DNA of 48,793 nucleotides from Pandoraea anhela (GTDB lineage Bacteria > Pseudomonadota > Gammaproteobacteria > Burkholderiales > Burkholderiaceae): the NCBI RefSeq assembly GCF_902459655.1, contig NZ_CABPSB010000029.1:1-48793 (forward strand). Direction: 5' to 3'. The notes under the pieces are model-generated. The model was not told where the DNA came from. It searched no databases and was given only the letters and a program-made list of their open reading frames with translations. The position numbers and the translations under genes are program-made. Shown here piece by piece: positions 35,429 to 43,006 of this stretch (within the stretch, counting starts at the first letter, position 1; every line of letters starts with the position of its first letter).

Positions 35429-35694
35429 GTGACTCGTACGACAACCATTTCCGTAGAAATCTACCAGCAGGTGGCTAGCGATTTCTTCAAGTCCCTCCTA
35501 CGCTAAAGGGTCGAATTGACGACGTAAGGCCATTCCTGACAACAAGTCCCGTATATGTCGCCATTGGGGCCGCACTTCTGGCCAATATCGTTGCGAGAGA
35601 GAAGCTGTGCGCAGCACAAGGCATAGATTCGCAAAGAGTTCTGTCCTGCATCGAGTCGAGACTTGCCCGTGTCAGACTAGGTGACTTGCGTTAG
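35429..35694 (+). pseudogene. Small gene interrupted by a frameshift
   Basis: A GTG at 35429 opens MTRTTTISVEIYQQVASDFF, which ends at a TAA (35504-35506). In the -1 frame a coding-like sequence continues: GRIDDVRPFLTTSPVYVAIG, a small Ala-rich helix, and LSCIESRLARVRLGDLR before the TAG at 35694. Joined, it would be about 88 residues. No classical slippery heptamer is seen in the overlap, so a simple frameshift mutation is more likely than programmed frameshifting. Function unknown. Confidence 0.4.
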
Positions 35695-35727
35695 AAAAAA
35701 CACCGGTGACGCCAGCAGAAGGAAAAC

Positions 35728-36540
35728 ATGTCCACAGAGAAAATCGAGCGTAACGGGAGGGACCTCGTAAAGACTGTGGTGCCAGCCTATGACGAGGTTG
35801 TCGAACGAAACGAAATCACACTGCTTATGACTCCTGGAGACCTCGCAGTTGTGAACGGCGACCTCGCGTTGACAAGGCGCGGCGATCTTATGATGACCAG
35901 CCCCGACTACCACGCCTTTTTCAGGTTAGTTAACTGGTGGCGCTTCAACGTCCCGGTCCTTTCAGCCATGTTCGACTTCGTGTTTCCCGTGGTCGATGGC
36001 GCTTTGCGACTTGACCACGAGCTCGAAGCGCAATTCAAGGTGACCGGGGCGAAGTCCCCACATCCGGTCACGAGTTTCGACTATGAGGCTCATCACCGCA
36101 TAAGTGATGAGAGAGGTGCGGTTGAGGTGGCCCGAGGCGTGTATGCCGGAGCGATAGTCGTTGCGGTGTCCAATACGCTCCAGTCTTTCCGAACGGATAT
36201 CGGAGGCAATCAGTGCGAATGGGACGCAGCTTCGCCACGCTTTGAAGGGTGCTCCTTCGGACAGGTAATTGTCGCCTCGGCTAACAACGTGCGACACGCT
36301 GACGAATGGCAGATCACTAGGCCCCCTACAGCAAGACAGTTGCAATCCATGCACGTGCTCGCCGCCGTATTGAACGAACCGCTTAATCCCATTGATGGGT
36401 CGCGGCATAGATTCGGAAGGGAGGTTAGCCCGGAAACGTTACAAGCAATCTGTGGCAGCAAGATCGAGCGCCTTGAAGAGAGCTTCTTCGCCTTTGCAAA
36501 GGATCTTTTAGCCCGTCGGGAACTGCGCGGCGCGACCTAA
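35728..36540 (+). CDS. Hypothetical protein, 270 residues
   Basis: The ATG follows AGAAGGAAAAC, a good ribosome-binding site. The product is soluble, with no signal peptide or membrane helix. It alternates predicted strands and helices (LLMTPGDLAVVNGDLALTR, FVFPVVDGALRLDHELEAQF, VYAGAIVVAVSNTLQSF, SFGQVIVASANNVRHADEW). I do not recognise a family or a catalytic motif. It sits between the HEPN gene and a nuclease-like gene in the same direction, so it may belong to the same cargo module. Codon use is mixed, as in its neighbours. Confidence 0.65.
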   Translation: MSTEKIERNGRDLVKTVVPAYDEVVERNEITLLMTPGDLAVVNGDLALTRRGDLMMTSPDYHAFFRLVNWWRFNVPVLSAMFDFVFPVVDGALRLDHELEAQFKVTGAKSPHPVTSFDYEAHHRISDERGAVEVARGVYAGAIVVAVSNTLQSFRTDIGGNQCEWDAASPRFEGCSFGQVIVASANNVRHADEWQITRPPTARQLQSMHVLAAVLNEPLNPIDGSRHRFGREVSPETLQAICGSKIERLEESFFAFAKDLLARRELRGAT

Positions 36541-36754
36541 GAAAAAATCGACGCACGAGCGTCCTTCGTCGTTCCCGGCAAGCGGAACCGTTGCGCCTAG
36601 CGCCATGCTCCAATATACGGACGCGGAGGAAGCGCCATGCGGGCCCGGTCGCCAAGGTCGGAACAGATCGAGGTGAACACCACATTCGTGAGGCTACCCC
36701 AACTGCCACCGGACGCCCCATTTCGGGTGAGCAGATTCTATTCCTGTAGGAAAA

Positions 36755-37504
36755 GTGGATTTTTTTATTGTGGCTGCGATGAATAGCAAAGAACTTTTCA
36801 GGAAAAAACTCGAAGACATCCACACAAACCTTATGATTCGCTACAACGAAACAGCGGGGTTTTCGGCGCCTATCATCGGCATCGAGCGTGAGGTGGTTAC
36901 TAAGGAATTACTCCAGCGAGTGATTCCCGGTAGTTACAGAGTCGGATCAGGCACTATCCTCGACGCGGCGGGGAATGAAACCGGTCAGGTTGATGCGGTG
37001 ATTGAAAGATCGTTCTCACTGAGCTTCCCCATTGGCTCCGAGACCAACCGCCTTTACGTAGCCGATTCAGTATGTGCCGCATTCGAGATCAAGTCGGACC
37101 TTTACCGTCAGGGCAAGGATGCGAAGAAAAAGATCGAACAGATCCGCAGGTTGCATCGATTCGATCTGGAAACCAGCGACAGGATCGTTCGGGGTGATGC
37201 TTTGCTTATCCCTGGGTTCATTATTGGATTCAAGGGGCACTCGACGGCGAAGGCAATCGAAGACAACTACATCGACCCACGCAATCGTTACGCTCCAAGC
37301 GGAGTGCTGTCTATCGAGGGAGAGTTGTTCTACGGCTATGCACCGGGAGGTGATTGGCACGTGGCCAAAGGGAAAGCAGCCTGCATTCTGGGGTTTCTCA
37401 ACTGCATGGCACAGACATTGAGGTTCATGGCGTCAGCCAGAGCAGATCTAACCCGCTACGAGCGGTTAGTGAACCAAGACAACGAGAACGATGACAACGG
37501 CTGA
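36755..37504 (+). CDS. DUF6602-type protein with PD-(D/E)XK nuclease-like motif
   Basis: This 249-residue protein starts at GTG 36755, three bases after AGGA, or at ATG 36779. The central part has VIPGSYRVGSGTILDAAGNE, then GQVDAVIE with Asp80, and CAAFEIKSDL with Glu111 and Lys113. This D...ExK order is that of PD-(D/E)XK nuclease folds, and the overall layout matches what I know as DUF6602. It may cleave or sense nucleic acid. The stretch CGC-rich GKDAKKKIEQIRRLHR behind the motif is a basic helix. Neighbours on both sides are in the same direction with 90-215-base gaps. Confidence 0.6.
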   Translation: MDFFIVAAMNSKELFRKKLEDIHTNLMIRYNETAGFSAPIIGIEREVVTKELLQRVIPGSYRVGSGTILDAAGNETGQVDAVIERSFSLSFPIGSETNRLYVADSVCAAFEIKSDLYRQGKDAKKKIEQIRRLHRFDLETSDRIVRGDALLIPGFIIGFKGHSTAKAIEDNYIDPRNRYAPSGVLSIEGELFYGYAPGGDWHVAKGKAACILGFLNCMAQTLRFMASARADLTRYERLVNQDNENDDNG

Positions 37505-37593
37505 AGACACAGAGAGGTCGGAAAATTAAAAGATTTGGCGCGTTTTTTTCTTGTGAAACTGAATTTTTTGCAGTCAGATAAAGGTCGATTTCT

Positions 37594-38571
37594 ATGCTGA
37601 ACTCTTCGTCGATGCAGAACTTAATCAGTGCGTTGCACAAGCCCTTGTACTCCGATATCGATGTGCGCAAGCATTTACCCCAGAAACGCCCGCTGCTCGC
37701 TCACTACACTTCTGTCGATAATCTGCGCAACATAGTGGTTGGCGAGGAATTGTGGCTATCCAATCCGCTCAGCATGAATGACTATGAAGAGTTGTACTTC
37801 GGATTGCACCATGGCCTTCAAGCCATCCGCGCGCACAAGGATCTGACACAGGCATGTGAAGCTCTGGGCTGCTACAACGAGTTCACCAGCGCGCTTGACG
37901 CATGCAGCCATCGCTTTGACAGCGAGCACGCTCTCGACACATATGTTGCTTGCTTCTCCGAACACGATCCAATCCGGGATGCAGACGGCCGCTTGTCTAT
38001 GTGGCGCGGATACGGTGGAAATGGCAGCGGTGCCGCAATCGTCATCGACACAGCCCAATTGAACATGACCGAACTATCCCCGTTTCTGATTGCTCCGGTG
38101 GAATACCTGAGCACGGAGGCGCGTCTAGCGTGGATCAACCTGCGGCTCGACTTGTTCACAACTACCCTGCAACAGTTGCAGATCAACAAAAATAACGCGG
38201 GCCTGGCCGCTGCTATGCTTTTTCAAAGGCTGCTTCAGGCTTCTCTATTTTCCAAGCACCACGGCTTCGCAGAAGAACAGGAGTGGAGAGTAGTCTATTT
38301 TCCCGACAGGGACCGCGAGAGCATTTTAAAGAGCATGTTTAGCTATTGGATTGGCCCCGGCGGTGTACAACCAAAGCTTAAGTTTCGGCTCGTCCCCTTG
38401 ACTGGAATCACAGCCCCGGATTTCGGGCTCGAGAGGCTCGTACACAGCATCATCCTGGGGCCGATCCATAACGCACTGTCTCGCCGCGCGACGCTGCGGA
38501 TGCTTGAGCTGGAGCGCCCATCCCTGGCCAACCGCTTGCGTGTTTCATCCACGCCATTTCGACCAACCTAG
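37594..38571 (+). CDS. DUF2971-domain protein
   Basis: This 325-residue protein carries the DUF2971 landmarks in order: LLAHYTSVDNLRNIVVGEELWLSNPLSMND near residues 34-63, YVACFSEHDPIRDADGRLSMWRGYGGNGSGAAI near 115-150, and HHGFAEEQEWRVVYF near 225-240. The biochemical role of the family is not known to me. The conserved His-Tyr-Thr-Ser, Trp-Arg and Glu-x-Glu-Trp-Arg positions look like an enzyme active site and recall ADP-ribosyltransferase-like folds, but that is speculation. DUF2971 genes are common in variable islands. The ATG follows AAAGG at about 9 bases. Confidence 0.75.
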   Translation: MLNSSSMQNLISALHKPLYSDIDVRKHLPQKRPLLAHYTSVDNLRNIVVGEELWLSNPLSMNDYEELYFGLHHGLQAIRAHKDLTQACEALGCYNEFTSALDACSHRFDSEHALDTYVACFSEHDPIRDADGRLSMWRGYGGNGSGAAIVIDTAQLNMTELSPFLIAPVEYLSTEARLAWINLRLDLFTTTLQQLQINKNNAGLAAAMLFQRLLQASLFSKHHGFAEEQEWRVVYFPDRDRESILKSMFSYWIGPGGVQPKLKFRLVPLTGITAPDFGLERLVHSIILGPIHNALSRRATLRMLELERPSLANRLRVSSTPFRPT

Positions 38572-38599
38572 CCAACGAGAGCGGAATACAAGGAAACTC

Positions 38600-38917
38600 A
38601 TGAAGACCTACCCGATTCGAGTTGCCCGTAGTAGCTACCGTGGGGCAGATCCAAAGAAGCGAGAGAAGGCCGCCGATTACAATCGGGATGCCGCGTTGCT
38701 CGAATCCCGCACAAACGAGCTTCTCCTGAAGCAAAAGGAGCCTGTGCGGTCGTATCTTTGGATGGAGCTGTCCATCGCCGCAGGACTCTCATACGACAGA
38801 GTTGCAGAGCTGGGATATTCCATTGACTGTGGAAGTGGGGGCTTTACTGCTTGGAGGCACAACATGACATACGCGGAGGCTATGAATGCGAGCAAGTCAG
38901 AAAACGTCGATGACTAG
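38600..38917 (+). CDS. Hypothetical protein, 105 residues
   Basis: The ATG at 38600 follows AAGGAAACTC, giving MKTYPIRVARSSYRGADPKK. The first half is strongly basic and helical; the second half reads LWMELSIAAGLSYDRVAELG and a Gly-rich segment. No membrane helix or signal peptide. It follows the DUF2971 gene by 28 bases and is probably in the same transcript. An upstream in-frame start at 38504 lies within the DUF2971 gene and is rejected. Function unknown; a partner of the DUF2971 protein is possible. Confidence 0.6.
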   Translation: MKTYPIRVARSSYRGADPKKREKAADYNRDAALLESRTNELLLKQKEPVRSYLWMELSIAAGLSYDRVAELGYSIDCGSGGFTAWRHNMTYAEAMNASKSENVDD

Positions 38918-39016
38918 GGAAAACACGCCCAATCGAGCTAGCGTTACAGACAAGCTGTATAGAGCTCCCAGCACGCACTAAACGATCAGGGCGAAATCAA
39001 ACAATCGAACAGTCGA

Positions 39017-39550
39017 ATGACGATGTACAGGAAACCCTACGCGCTTTGTACCCTTGTGATGTTGTCCGCCTGGTCGACGTTTGTGCAATCTGCCGCACCG
39101 GCCGACCAGTCACCCCGAGACCACGTCACATTCCGCTTCGGTCGAGGCGACAACATAATACTTGCGAATACAATCGACCTTACAGAAGACCGTTATATGC
39201 CGCCCCCGCAGTTTGACTTTCGCACCCTCTCGGGAATGCGAGGTTATGTGTCCGCATGCGACGGCAGGACCGGTGCCGTCACGCCGGCGCAGATATTTTT
39301 TGGCCGCAGAATCAGCTTGGTGCGGGAGGCTGCGCCATCGGGACAAATCGGTTTAGCCGTTAGCGCTTCCGACACCACGTTTGAGGGCTTCGAGAAGGTG
39401 CTTGGACATGATTGCGAATACCAACGCCCCATCGTCGACGGGCCCAACCTTCCGTTGACGCATGTACGCATTTCAAGAGGGCAAACAATTTCGCTGCCTA
39501 CGAGCGATCCGAACGTTACACTGGAACTCACATATCAACCCGGACAGTGA
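39017..39550 (+). CDS. Exported hypothetical protein
   Basis: The 177-residue product has a signal peptide (MTMYRKPYALCTLVMLSAWS, cleavage near VQSAAPA). The mature part is beta-rich and has two Cys residues (SACDGRTG and GHDCEYQR) that could form a disulfide. No family recognised. It would act in the periplasm or outside the cell. Two ATG codons six bases apart could start it. Confidence 0.6.
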   Translation: MTMYRKPYALCTLVMLSAWSTFVQSAAPADQSPRDHVTFRFGRGDNIILANTIDLTEDRYMPPPQFDFRTLSGMRGYVSACDGRTGAVTPAQIFFGRRISLVREAAPSGQIGLAVSASDTTFEGFEKVLGHDCEYQRPIVDGPNLPLTHVRISRGQTISLPTSDPNVTLELTYQPGQ

Positions 39551-39623
39551 CCTCCGAGTTATCGAGTTCCGTTGGAGCCAGCATGAAAACCGGTTGCGCT
39601 GCTCTACGGCGAAGGGTCAACAA

Positions 39624-39761
39624 ATGACTGCCATTGCACATCGACTATTCCCTCGTGAAACCGCACGAAAGGCCAAGACTGCCACCGATCTGGTGTTCAT
39701 GTTTGCGTTGGGCTGCATCTCAGGTGTAATCGGTTTGGTCATGATGGCGACCGGTTTTTAG
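39624..39761 (+). CDS. Small single-pass membrane protein, 45 residues
   Basis: The ATG at 39624 follows GAAGGG at 8 bases. The product starts MTAIAHRLFPRETARKAKTA and ends in one hydrophobic helix (LVFMFALGCISGVIGLVMMA). Positive charges before the helix suggest the N-terminus stays in the cytoplasm. Function unknown. Confidence 0.5.
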   Translation: MTAIAHRLFPRETARKAKTATDLVFMFALGCISGVIGLVMMATGF

Positions 39762-40303
39762 CCGAGCACTATCGTGTCGACGGTGGACATACGCATTCAA
39801 GCTAACGTCTGTTGCCAGATCTGGCGGCAACCTCGCATACGAGCGTGCAATCCGCCCTCAGCGAGGCTTGTGTGCCTGCTGCTGGTTAAGGCAGCAAGCA
39901 GCTGCCTGCCAACAGGAAGCGGTGTGGGACGACAGGCGCGCGGACGTTTTGGGGCGGGTCACACAAGACGTATTCGCCCTGTGGCCACAATCCCTCCACA
40001 CGTGATGCCGCACCTCGGCGATGCAGGTCATTCGGCGAATACAATAATAAGCTCCCGGTTGGGATTCCTCATGCAGACAGATTGGAGAAAACGTGAGCAT
40101 CTACGACGATGAAACCGATCGGCTTGTGAATGAACTGTTGAGACCGACACTCCACGCGAGAAGGATCCCGTCCCTGACTCTCTTTAACCCGTGTACACGA
40201 ATGCACCAGCTCTAACGGCTTGGCCACGGTGGTCTGGTTAGGTTTCGCAACCTCGGCCGGTCAACCTTCGTAACACCAAGCTCAGTCAAAAGGCATATCG
40301 GCC
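39762..40303. other. Region without an intact gene
   Basis: The only coding-like piece is the short VapB-like frame at 40093-40215, listed separately. The rest shows no supported gene; an AT-rich AATACAATAATAAG near 40038-40051 may be a promoter for it. Confidence 0.4.
40093..40215 (+). pseudogene. Possible truncated VapB-type antitoxin
   Basis: A GTG with GGAG about 6 bases upstream opens a 40-codon frame whose first part, SIYDDETDRLVNELLR, resembles the start of VapB/RHH antitoxins (xIxDxETDRLVxELA). The remaining residues do not continue the fold and the frame stops early. No toxin gene follows. It is either a remnant or a chance frame. Confidence 0.35.
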
Positions 40304-40855
40304 ATGAAGGTTGATGACAAGGTAATCCCCGTGCCTCCAGCTACGCTCGCACGAGCGATCAAGGAGGGGAGAAAACAGGGGCGATTTTCCCCGCGGAGCC
40401 CGTGGAAAACGCGCTATTTCCTCGACACAGAGTTCACGGATTTCACTGACAGTCGGCTCATCAGCATCGCAGTTGTGAGCGAAGATGGCCAGGAATTCTA
40501 TGGGGAAGTGTCTGACTTTGAGCGGTCAATTTGCAGCGACTTCGTGCGCGCCATCGTGCTGCCACAACTCGGCCAATTTCCCGGCCGATCAATGCCGCTT
40601 TCACAATTGCGCGACGAGCTGAAGACATGGCTGCTGGCAGTGCCAACCAAGCCCAAGCCAGTACTGTGCTATGACTCGCATTGCGACTACACGCTTATCA
40701 CAAACCTACTTGGTGGCCCACTGCCACGCGGCTGGAAGCACGAGAACGTGTCTTTGAAGATTGATGCCGAACGCTTCGGGCATTACATCGCCGCGTATGG
40801 CGGAGAACATCACGCGCTGCACGACGCTCGGGCGAACGCCTTCGCGTTCAGATAG
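40304..40855 (+). CDS. DEDDh 3'-5' exonuclease, Rv2179c-like
   Basis: The 183-residue protein shows the DEDD exonuclease residues: FLDTEFTDF (Asp41, Glu43), an Asp in CYDSHCDYTLI near 125, and HHALHDAR with His169 and Asp174 (H-x4-D). The pattern around them (LISIAVVSEDGQEFYGEVSDF) is that of the Rv2179c-type 3'-5' exoribonucleases, which are common on plasmids and phages. It would trim RNA, or possibly DNA, from the 3' end. The start fits the fold, with a basic N-terminal tail (KEGRKQGRFSPRSPWKTR). It ends convergent to the TraJ-like gene. Confidence 0.8.
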   Translation: MKVDDKVIPVPPATLARAIKEGRKQGRFSPRSPWKTRYFLDTEFTDFTDSRLISIAVVSEDGQEFYGEVSDFERSICSDFVRAIVLPQLGQFPGRSMPLSQLRDELKTWLLAVPTKPKPVLCYDSHCDYTLITNLLGGPLPRGWKHENVSLKIDAERFGHYIAAYGGEHHALHDARANAFAFR

Positions 40856-41042
40856 GGCATTAGCCAGACACGTCCTGAATCGCCGCCGCACCACTCTTTT
40901 CTCTGAAGACCGCAAACGCTCCCACTAGCGCCGATGGCTGTATGCCAACTATCGTTGGCGAACTGCAGCTGCTACGTGAGCCGTTGTGGGAGTCATTTCT
41001 TGACGCCACGTTGCCAACAGTTGCTGACTGAGCCAACCCCGC

Positions 41043-41375
41043 CTATCGAGCCTCGGAGATCCTCAGGATCGCCTGCCGAGCTTCCAGTATCACCGGCAGC
41101 AAGTCCGCCTCGGGCGGCGCAATGCAGTGCTTGACCATAGCGGCGTGTAACGCCCGCACCTCTCGAGTGATCGCACTTAGCGCCAACACTGCTTCAGTTT
41201 GCTCGTCCACATCGGCTTTGCGACCAAGAGCTGCGCGACGCGCAAACTCAGAGACGTCCATCTGCCGCACTGCAGCGGATCTTTTTATCTTCAATTCCTC
41301 GTCCGGGGTCACTCGCATCACGATCCGCTTGGAGCGCTTCTCAGCCTCGTCTTTGAACGTAAACAGTTTGCCCAT
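41043..41375 (-). CDS. TraJ/MobC-like relaxosome accessory protein (ribbon-helix-helix)
   Basis: The 110-residue protein starts MGKLFTFKDEAEKRSKRIVM at an ATG six bases after GGAGG. The N-terminal part RIVMRVTPDEELKIKRSAAV plus VSEFARRAALGR has the strand-helix-helix order of RHH proteins such as MobC and RP4 TraJ. The C-terminal helix region (AVLALSAITREVRALHAAMV) is also like theirs. Such proteins bind the inverted repeat of oriT and recruit the relaxase. The predicted oriT begins 105 bases upstream, in the same layout as RP4. In RP4 the relaxase gene traI follows traJ; here nothing follows but the convergent exonuclease gene. Confidence 0.65.
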   Translation of the reverse strand: MGKLFTFKDEAEKRSKRIVMRVTPDEELKIKRSAAVRQMDVSEFARRAALGRKADVDEQTEAVLALSAITREVRALHAAMVKHCIAPPEADLLPVILEARQAILRISEAR

Positions 41376-41479
41376 TTGCATCCTCCAGGTCATGGACCGC
41401 ATTTTAGTTGGGTGTTGGGGTCTCGGGGCAACGCCCTGAGTGACTGCGACGGGCGCGAAGCGACCTAGCGGTCAAGGAT

Positions 41480-41518
41480 CAGTTGCGTGCCGTGAGGCAC
41501 ACAACTGGCATCCTGCCC
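41480..41518 (+). other. Predicted origin of transfer (oriT), RP4/MOBP type
   Basis: CAGTTGCGTGCC and GGCACACAACTG form a 12-bp inverted repeat with one mismatch and loop GTGA (41480-41507). It is followed by GCATCCTG-CCCTG. The nick consensus of the IncP group is ATCCTG|C, and in RP4 the nick lies 8 bases after the inverted repeat in CTATCCTG|CCCGG. Here the spacing to the predicted nick (between 41515 and 41516) is also 8 bases. The flanks match RP4: a TraJ-like gene on the repeat side and TraK-like genes on the other. Motif, spacing and context agree, so I am fairly confident. Confidence 0.72.
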
Positions 41519-41923
41519 TGTTTCATGGGAAGCAAGACGCTGCAAAACGCTGCAGATCTGTGGTGAATTTGCTACGAATCTGCGGGGTATGTGTAGCGAG
41601 TCGGCAGTGAACGTGAACCGCATTTGAGGTGATTTTTCCGCACATTTTCGGTGACCCCCCATCAATTTAGCATCCCACTTTCAGCATATTTCTTCGAAAC
41701 ACGTAGCTTTTATTAGAATCAACAAAAATTCATTGAATTTCGCATCAATCAATTTCAAGTTCCACATATTCCCCCCACAAAAAACTTTCCCATCAATATT
41801 CACACAAAAATATGTAACAAATTGTGAATGAAGTGTTAATAGTCACCAAACGCAGATTGACACATACCAACGACACAAAAAAAATAACCACAATTACTTA
41901 TCAAAAGCAAAAGGATATATCCA
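41519..41923. other. AT-rich leading region between oriT and the TraK-like genes
   Basis: No gene is supported. The first part has a short direct repeat (ACGCTGCA-type, near 41540-41555). From about 41660 the sequence becomes very AT-rich with A and T tracts, in sharp contrast to the host. In RP4 the corresponding segment is intrinsically bent and bound by TraK; the same may hold here. It should also contain the promoter for the TraK-like genes. Confidence 0.5.
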
Positions 41924-42232
41924 ATGACCCGAAAAGGCCCCATAAAAAGAATCAGCGGCGAGAATTTCTCCATTGCAGAGGAAATATTAAAGGCAGCTAC
42001 TTTTCTTATGTTGCCAGAAAAAACCCGAGCAAGATTTATCGAAGAACAAATGAAGACGATACAACATCTTCGCAACGAAGGATGCTCTTGGGCACAGATT
42101 AAAAATGTACTCGCAGGGATAGGCATAGATCTCAGCGAATCAACGCTAAGGTCATATTACTCACGCATCACAAGGGAACAGGAAATTCGGGAGGGAAAGC
42201 GCAATGGCGCGAAAAAGAACCGTCAGCATTGA
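41924..42232 (+). CDS. TraK-like small DNA-binding protein, first copy
   Basis: The 102-residue basic protein starts at an ATG behind AAGGA. Residues about 45-80 (MKTIQHLRNEGCSWAQIKNV then GIGIDLSESTLRSYYSRI) form a helix-turn-helix-like unit with the pattern LxxxGxSxxxIxxxLxxxGIxLSxSTLRSY, seen in TraK/KfrA-type plasmid proteins. TraK of RP4 binds next to oriT and raises transfer. The place across oriT from the TraJ-like gene supports the same role. Its 3' end overlaps the next gene by 29 bases. AT-rich codon use differs from its neighbours. Confidence 0.55.
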   Translation: MTRKGPIKRISGENFSIAEEILKAATFLMLPEKTRARFIEEQMKTIQHLRNEGCSWAQIKNVLAGIGIDLSESTLRSYYSRITREQEIREGKRNGAKKNRQH

Positions 42233-42464
42233 CGTCATCGAACAAGCAAAAATGGAATTAGCCAACCTACCCCAAAAATCCGTGCGAGAAAAAAGCATCG
42301 ATGCTGCACTGGAAGAAATGAAGCCCCAAATTCAATTACTTTTCAAGAAAGGTTACTCACAAGCCGATGTATGCGAACAACTATTACGACTTGGAATTCA
42401 AATCAAGGAATATCAGTTGAGATCAATATTTTCAAAAAAACGTACCAGTCCAAAAGACCGGTAG
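42204..42464 (+). CDS. TraK-like small DNA-binding protein, second copy
   Basis: This 86-residue protein starts at an ATG after GGAGGG inside the end of the first copy. It repeats the same layout: a charged helix, then IQLLFKKGYSQADVCEQLLR and LGIQIKEYQLRSIFSKKR. The pair therefore looks like a tandem duplication of one DNA-binding unit that diverged. They are translationally coupled through the overlap. A hairpin follows the stop by 13 bases. Confidence 0.5.
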   Translation: MARKRTVSIDVIEQAKMELANLPQKSVREKSIDAALEEMKPQIQLLFKKGYSQADVCEQLLRLGIQIKEYQLRSIFSKKRTSPKDR

Positions 42465-42476
42465 ACCTAGAAATGC

Positions 42477-42510
42477 GCAGCGCCTGGCCACTGACATGAC
42501 CAGGCGCTGC
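42477..42510 (+). promoter_or_regulatory. Strong hairpin after the TraK-like genes
   Basis: GCAGCGCCTGG / CCAGGCGCTGC is an 11-bp perfect stem over a 12-base loop. It has no T-run, so it is not a classic terminator. It may lower read-through into the next gene, protect the mRNA 3' end or serve as a protein-binding site. Confidence 0.55.
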
Positions 42511-42540
42511 TAACCAAACCGATCTTACTAGGAGATCCGA

Positions 42541-42744
42541 ATGGCTAATCGAATTGTACCCGCGGAATTTTCTCGCACCTCCTACCAGTTGCCTGCCGAG
42601 GCCCGGAGCGATATTTTGTCGCAGACTGAAACAGACATAAATCGGGCGTCGGCCCTCGCCCGCTCCATGTCGAGCATCGAGAGGCAACGTCAGCAATTCA
42701 TCGCAATGTACGGTGATGCCTTTGGATTGGATGTGGATAGCTGA
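42541..42744 (+). CDS. Small hypothetical protein, 67 residues
   Basis: The ATG follows TAGGAG at 6 bases. The product (MANRIVPAEFSRTSYQLPAE ...) is hydrophilic and helical, with Arg and Gln-rich segment SSIERQRQQFIAMYG. No signal peptide or membrane helix. Function unknown. It lies in the same direction as the downstream transfer-type genes. Confidence 0.55.
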   Translation: MANRIVPAEFSRTSYQLPAEARSDILSQTETDINRASALARSMSSIERQRQQFIAMYGDAFGLDVDS

Positions 42745-42786
42745 ATCGCAATCTTTTGCAGCAAAAGACAAAACGGAGGGAATTGT

Positions 42787-42969
42787 ATGGAAATCACGAC
42801 TAAGAAGCCTCTGAATCACATACAGATGGCACTGGCCGCGGGACTTGCAATTGCGGTCGGAGCATTGCCGGTCTACCTGGCTGTTTGGAAGAGCAATGTT
42901 CTGCCTTGCCTGCTGCTATTAGTCATAGCGCAGACGTATCTCGTACTGCGACGCCAATGCGGAAAGTGA
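42787..42969 (+). CDS. Small two-helix membrane protein, 60 residues
   Basis: The ATG follows CGGAGGG at about 6 bases. The product has two hydrophobic helices (MALAAGLAIAVGALPVYLAV and NVLPCLLLLVIAQTYLVL) with a short loop and a basic end RRQCGK. It resembles in size the small pilin or TrbC/VirB2-like membrane proteins, but without their signal peptide, so I do not assign a role. It precedes the lipoprotein-TrbL pair. Confidence 0.55.
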   Translation: MEITTKKPLNHIQMALAAGLAIAVGALPVYLAVWKSNVLPCLLLLVIAQTYLVLRRQCGK

Positions 42970-43006
42970 CGTCTACGACTTAGAACACCACAAAAGAGGT
43001 CGGTAA

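Noticed and set aside
35479-35506. Programmed -1 frameshift in the small gene
   Set aside because: No X-XXY-YYZ heptamer or downstream stem is visible; a plain frameshift mutation is simpler.
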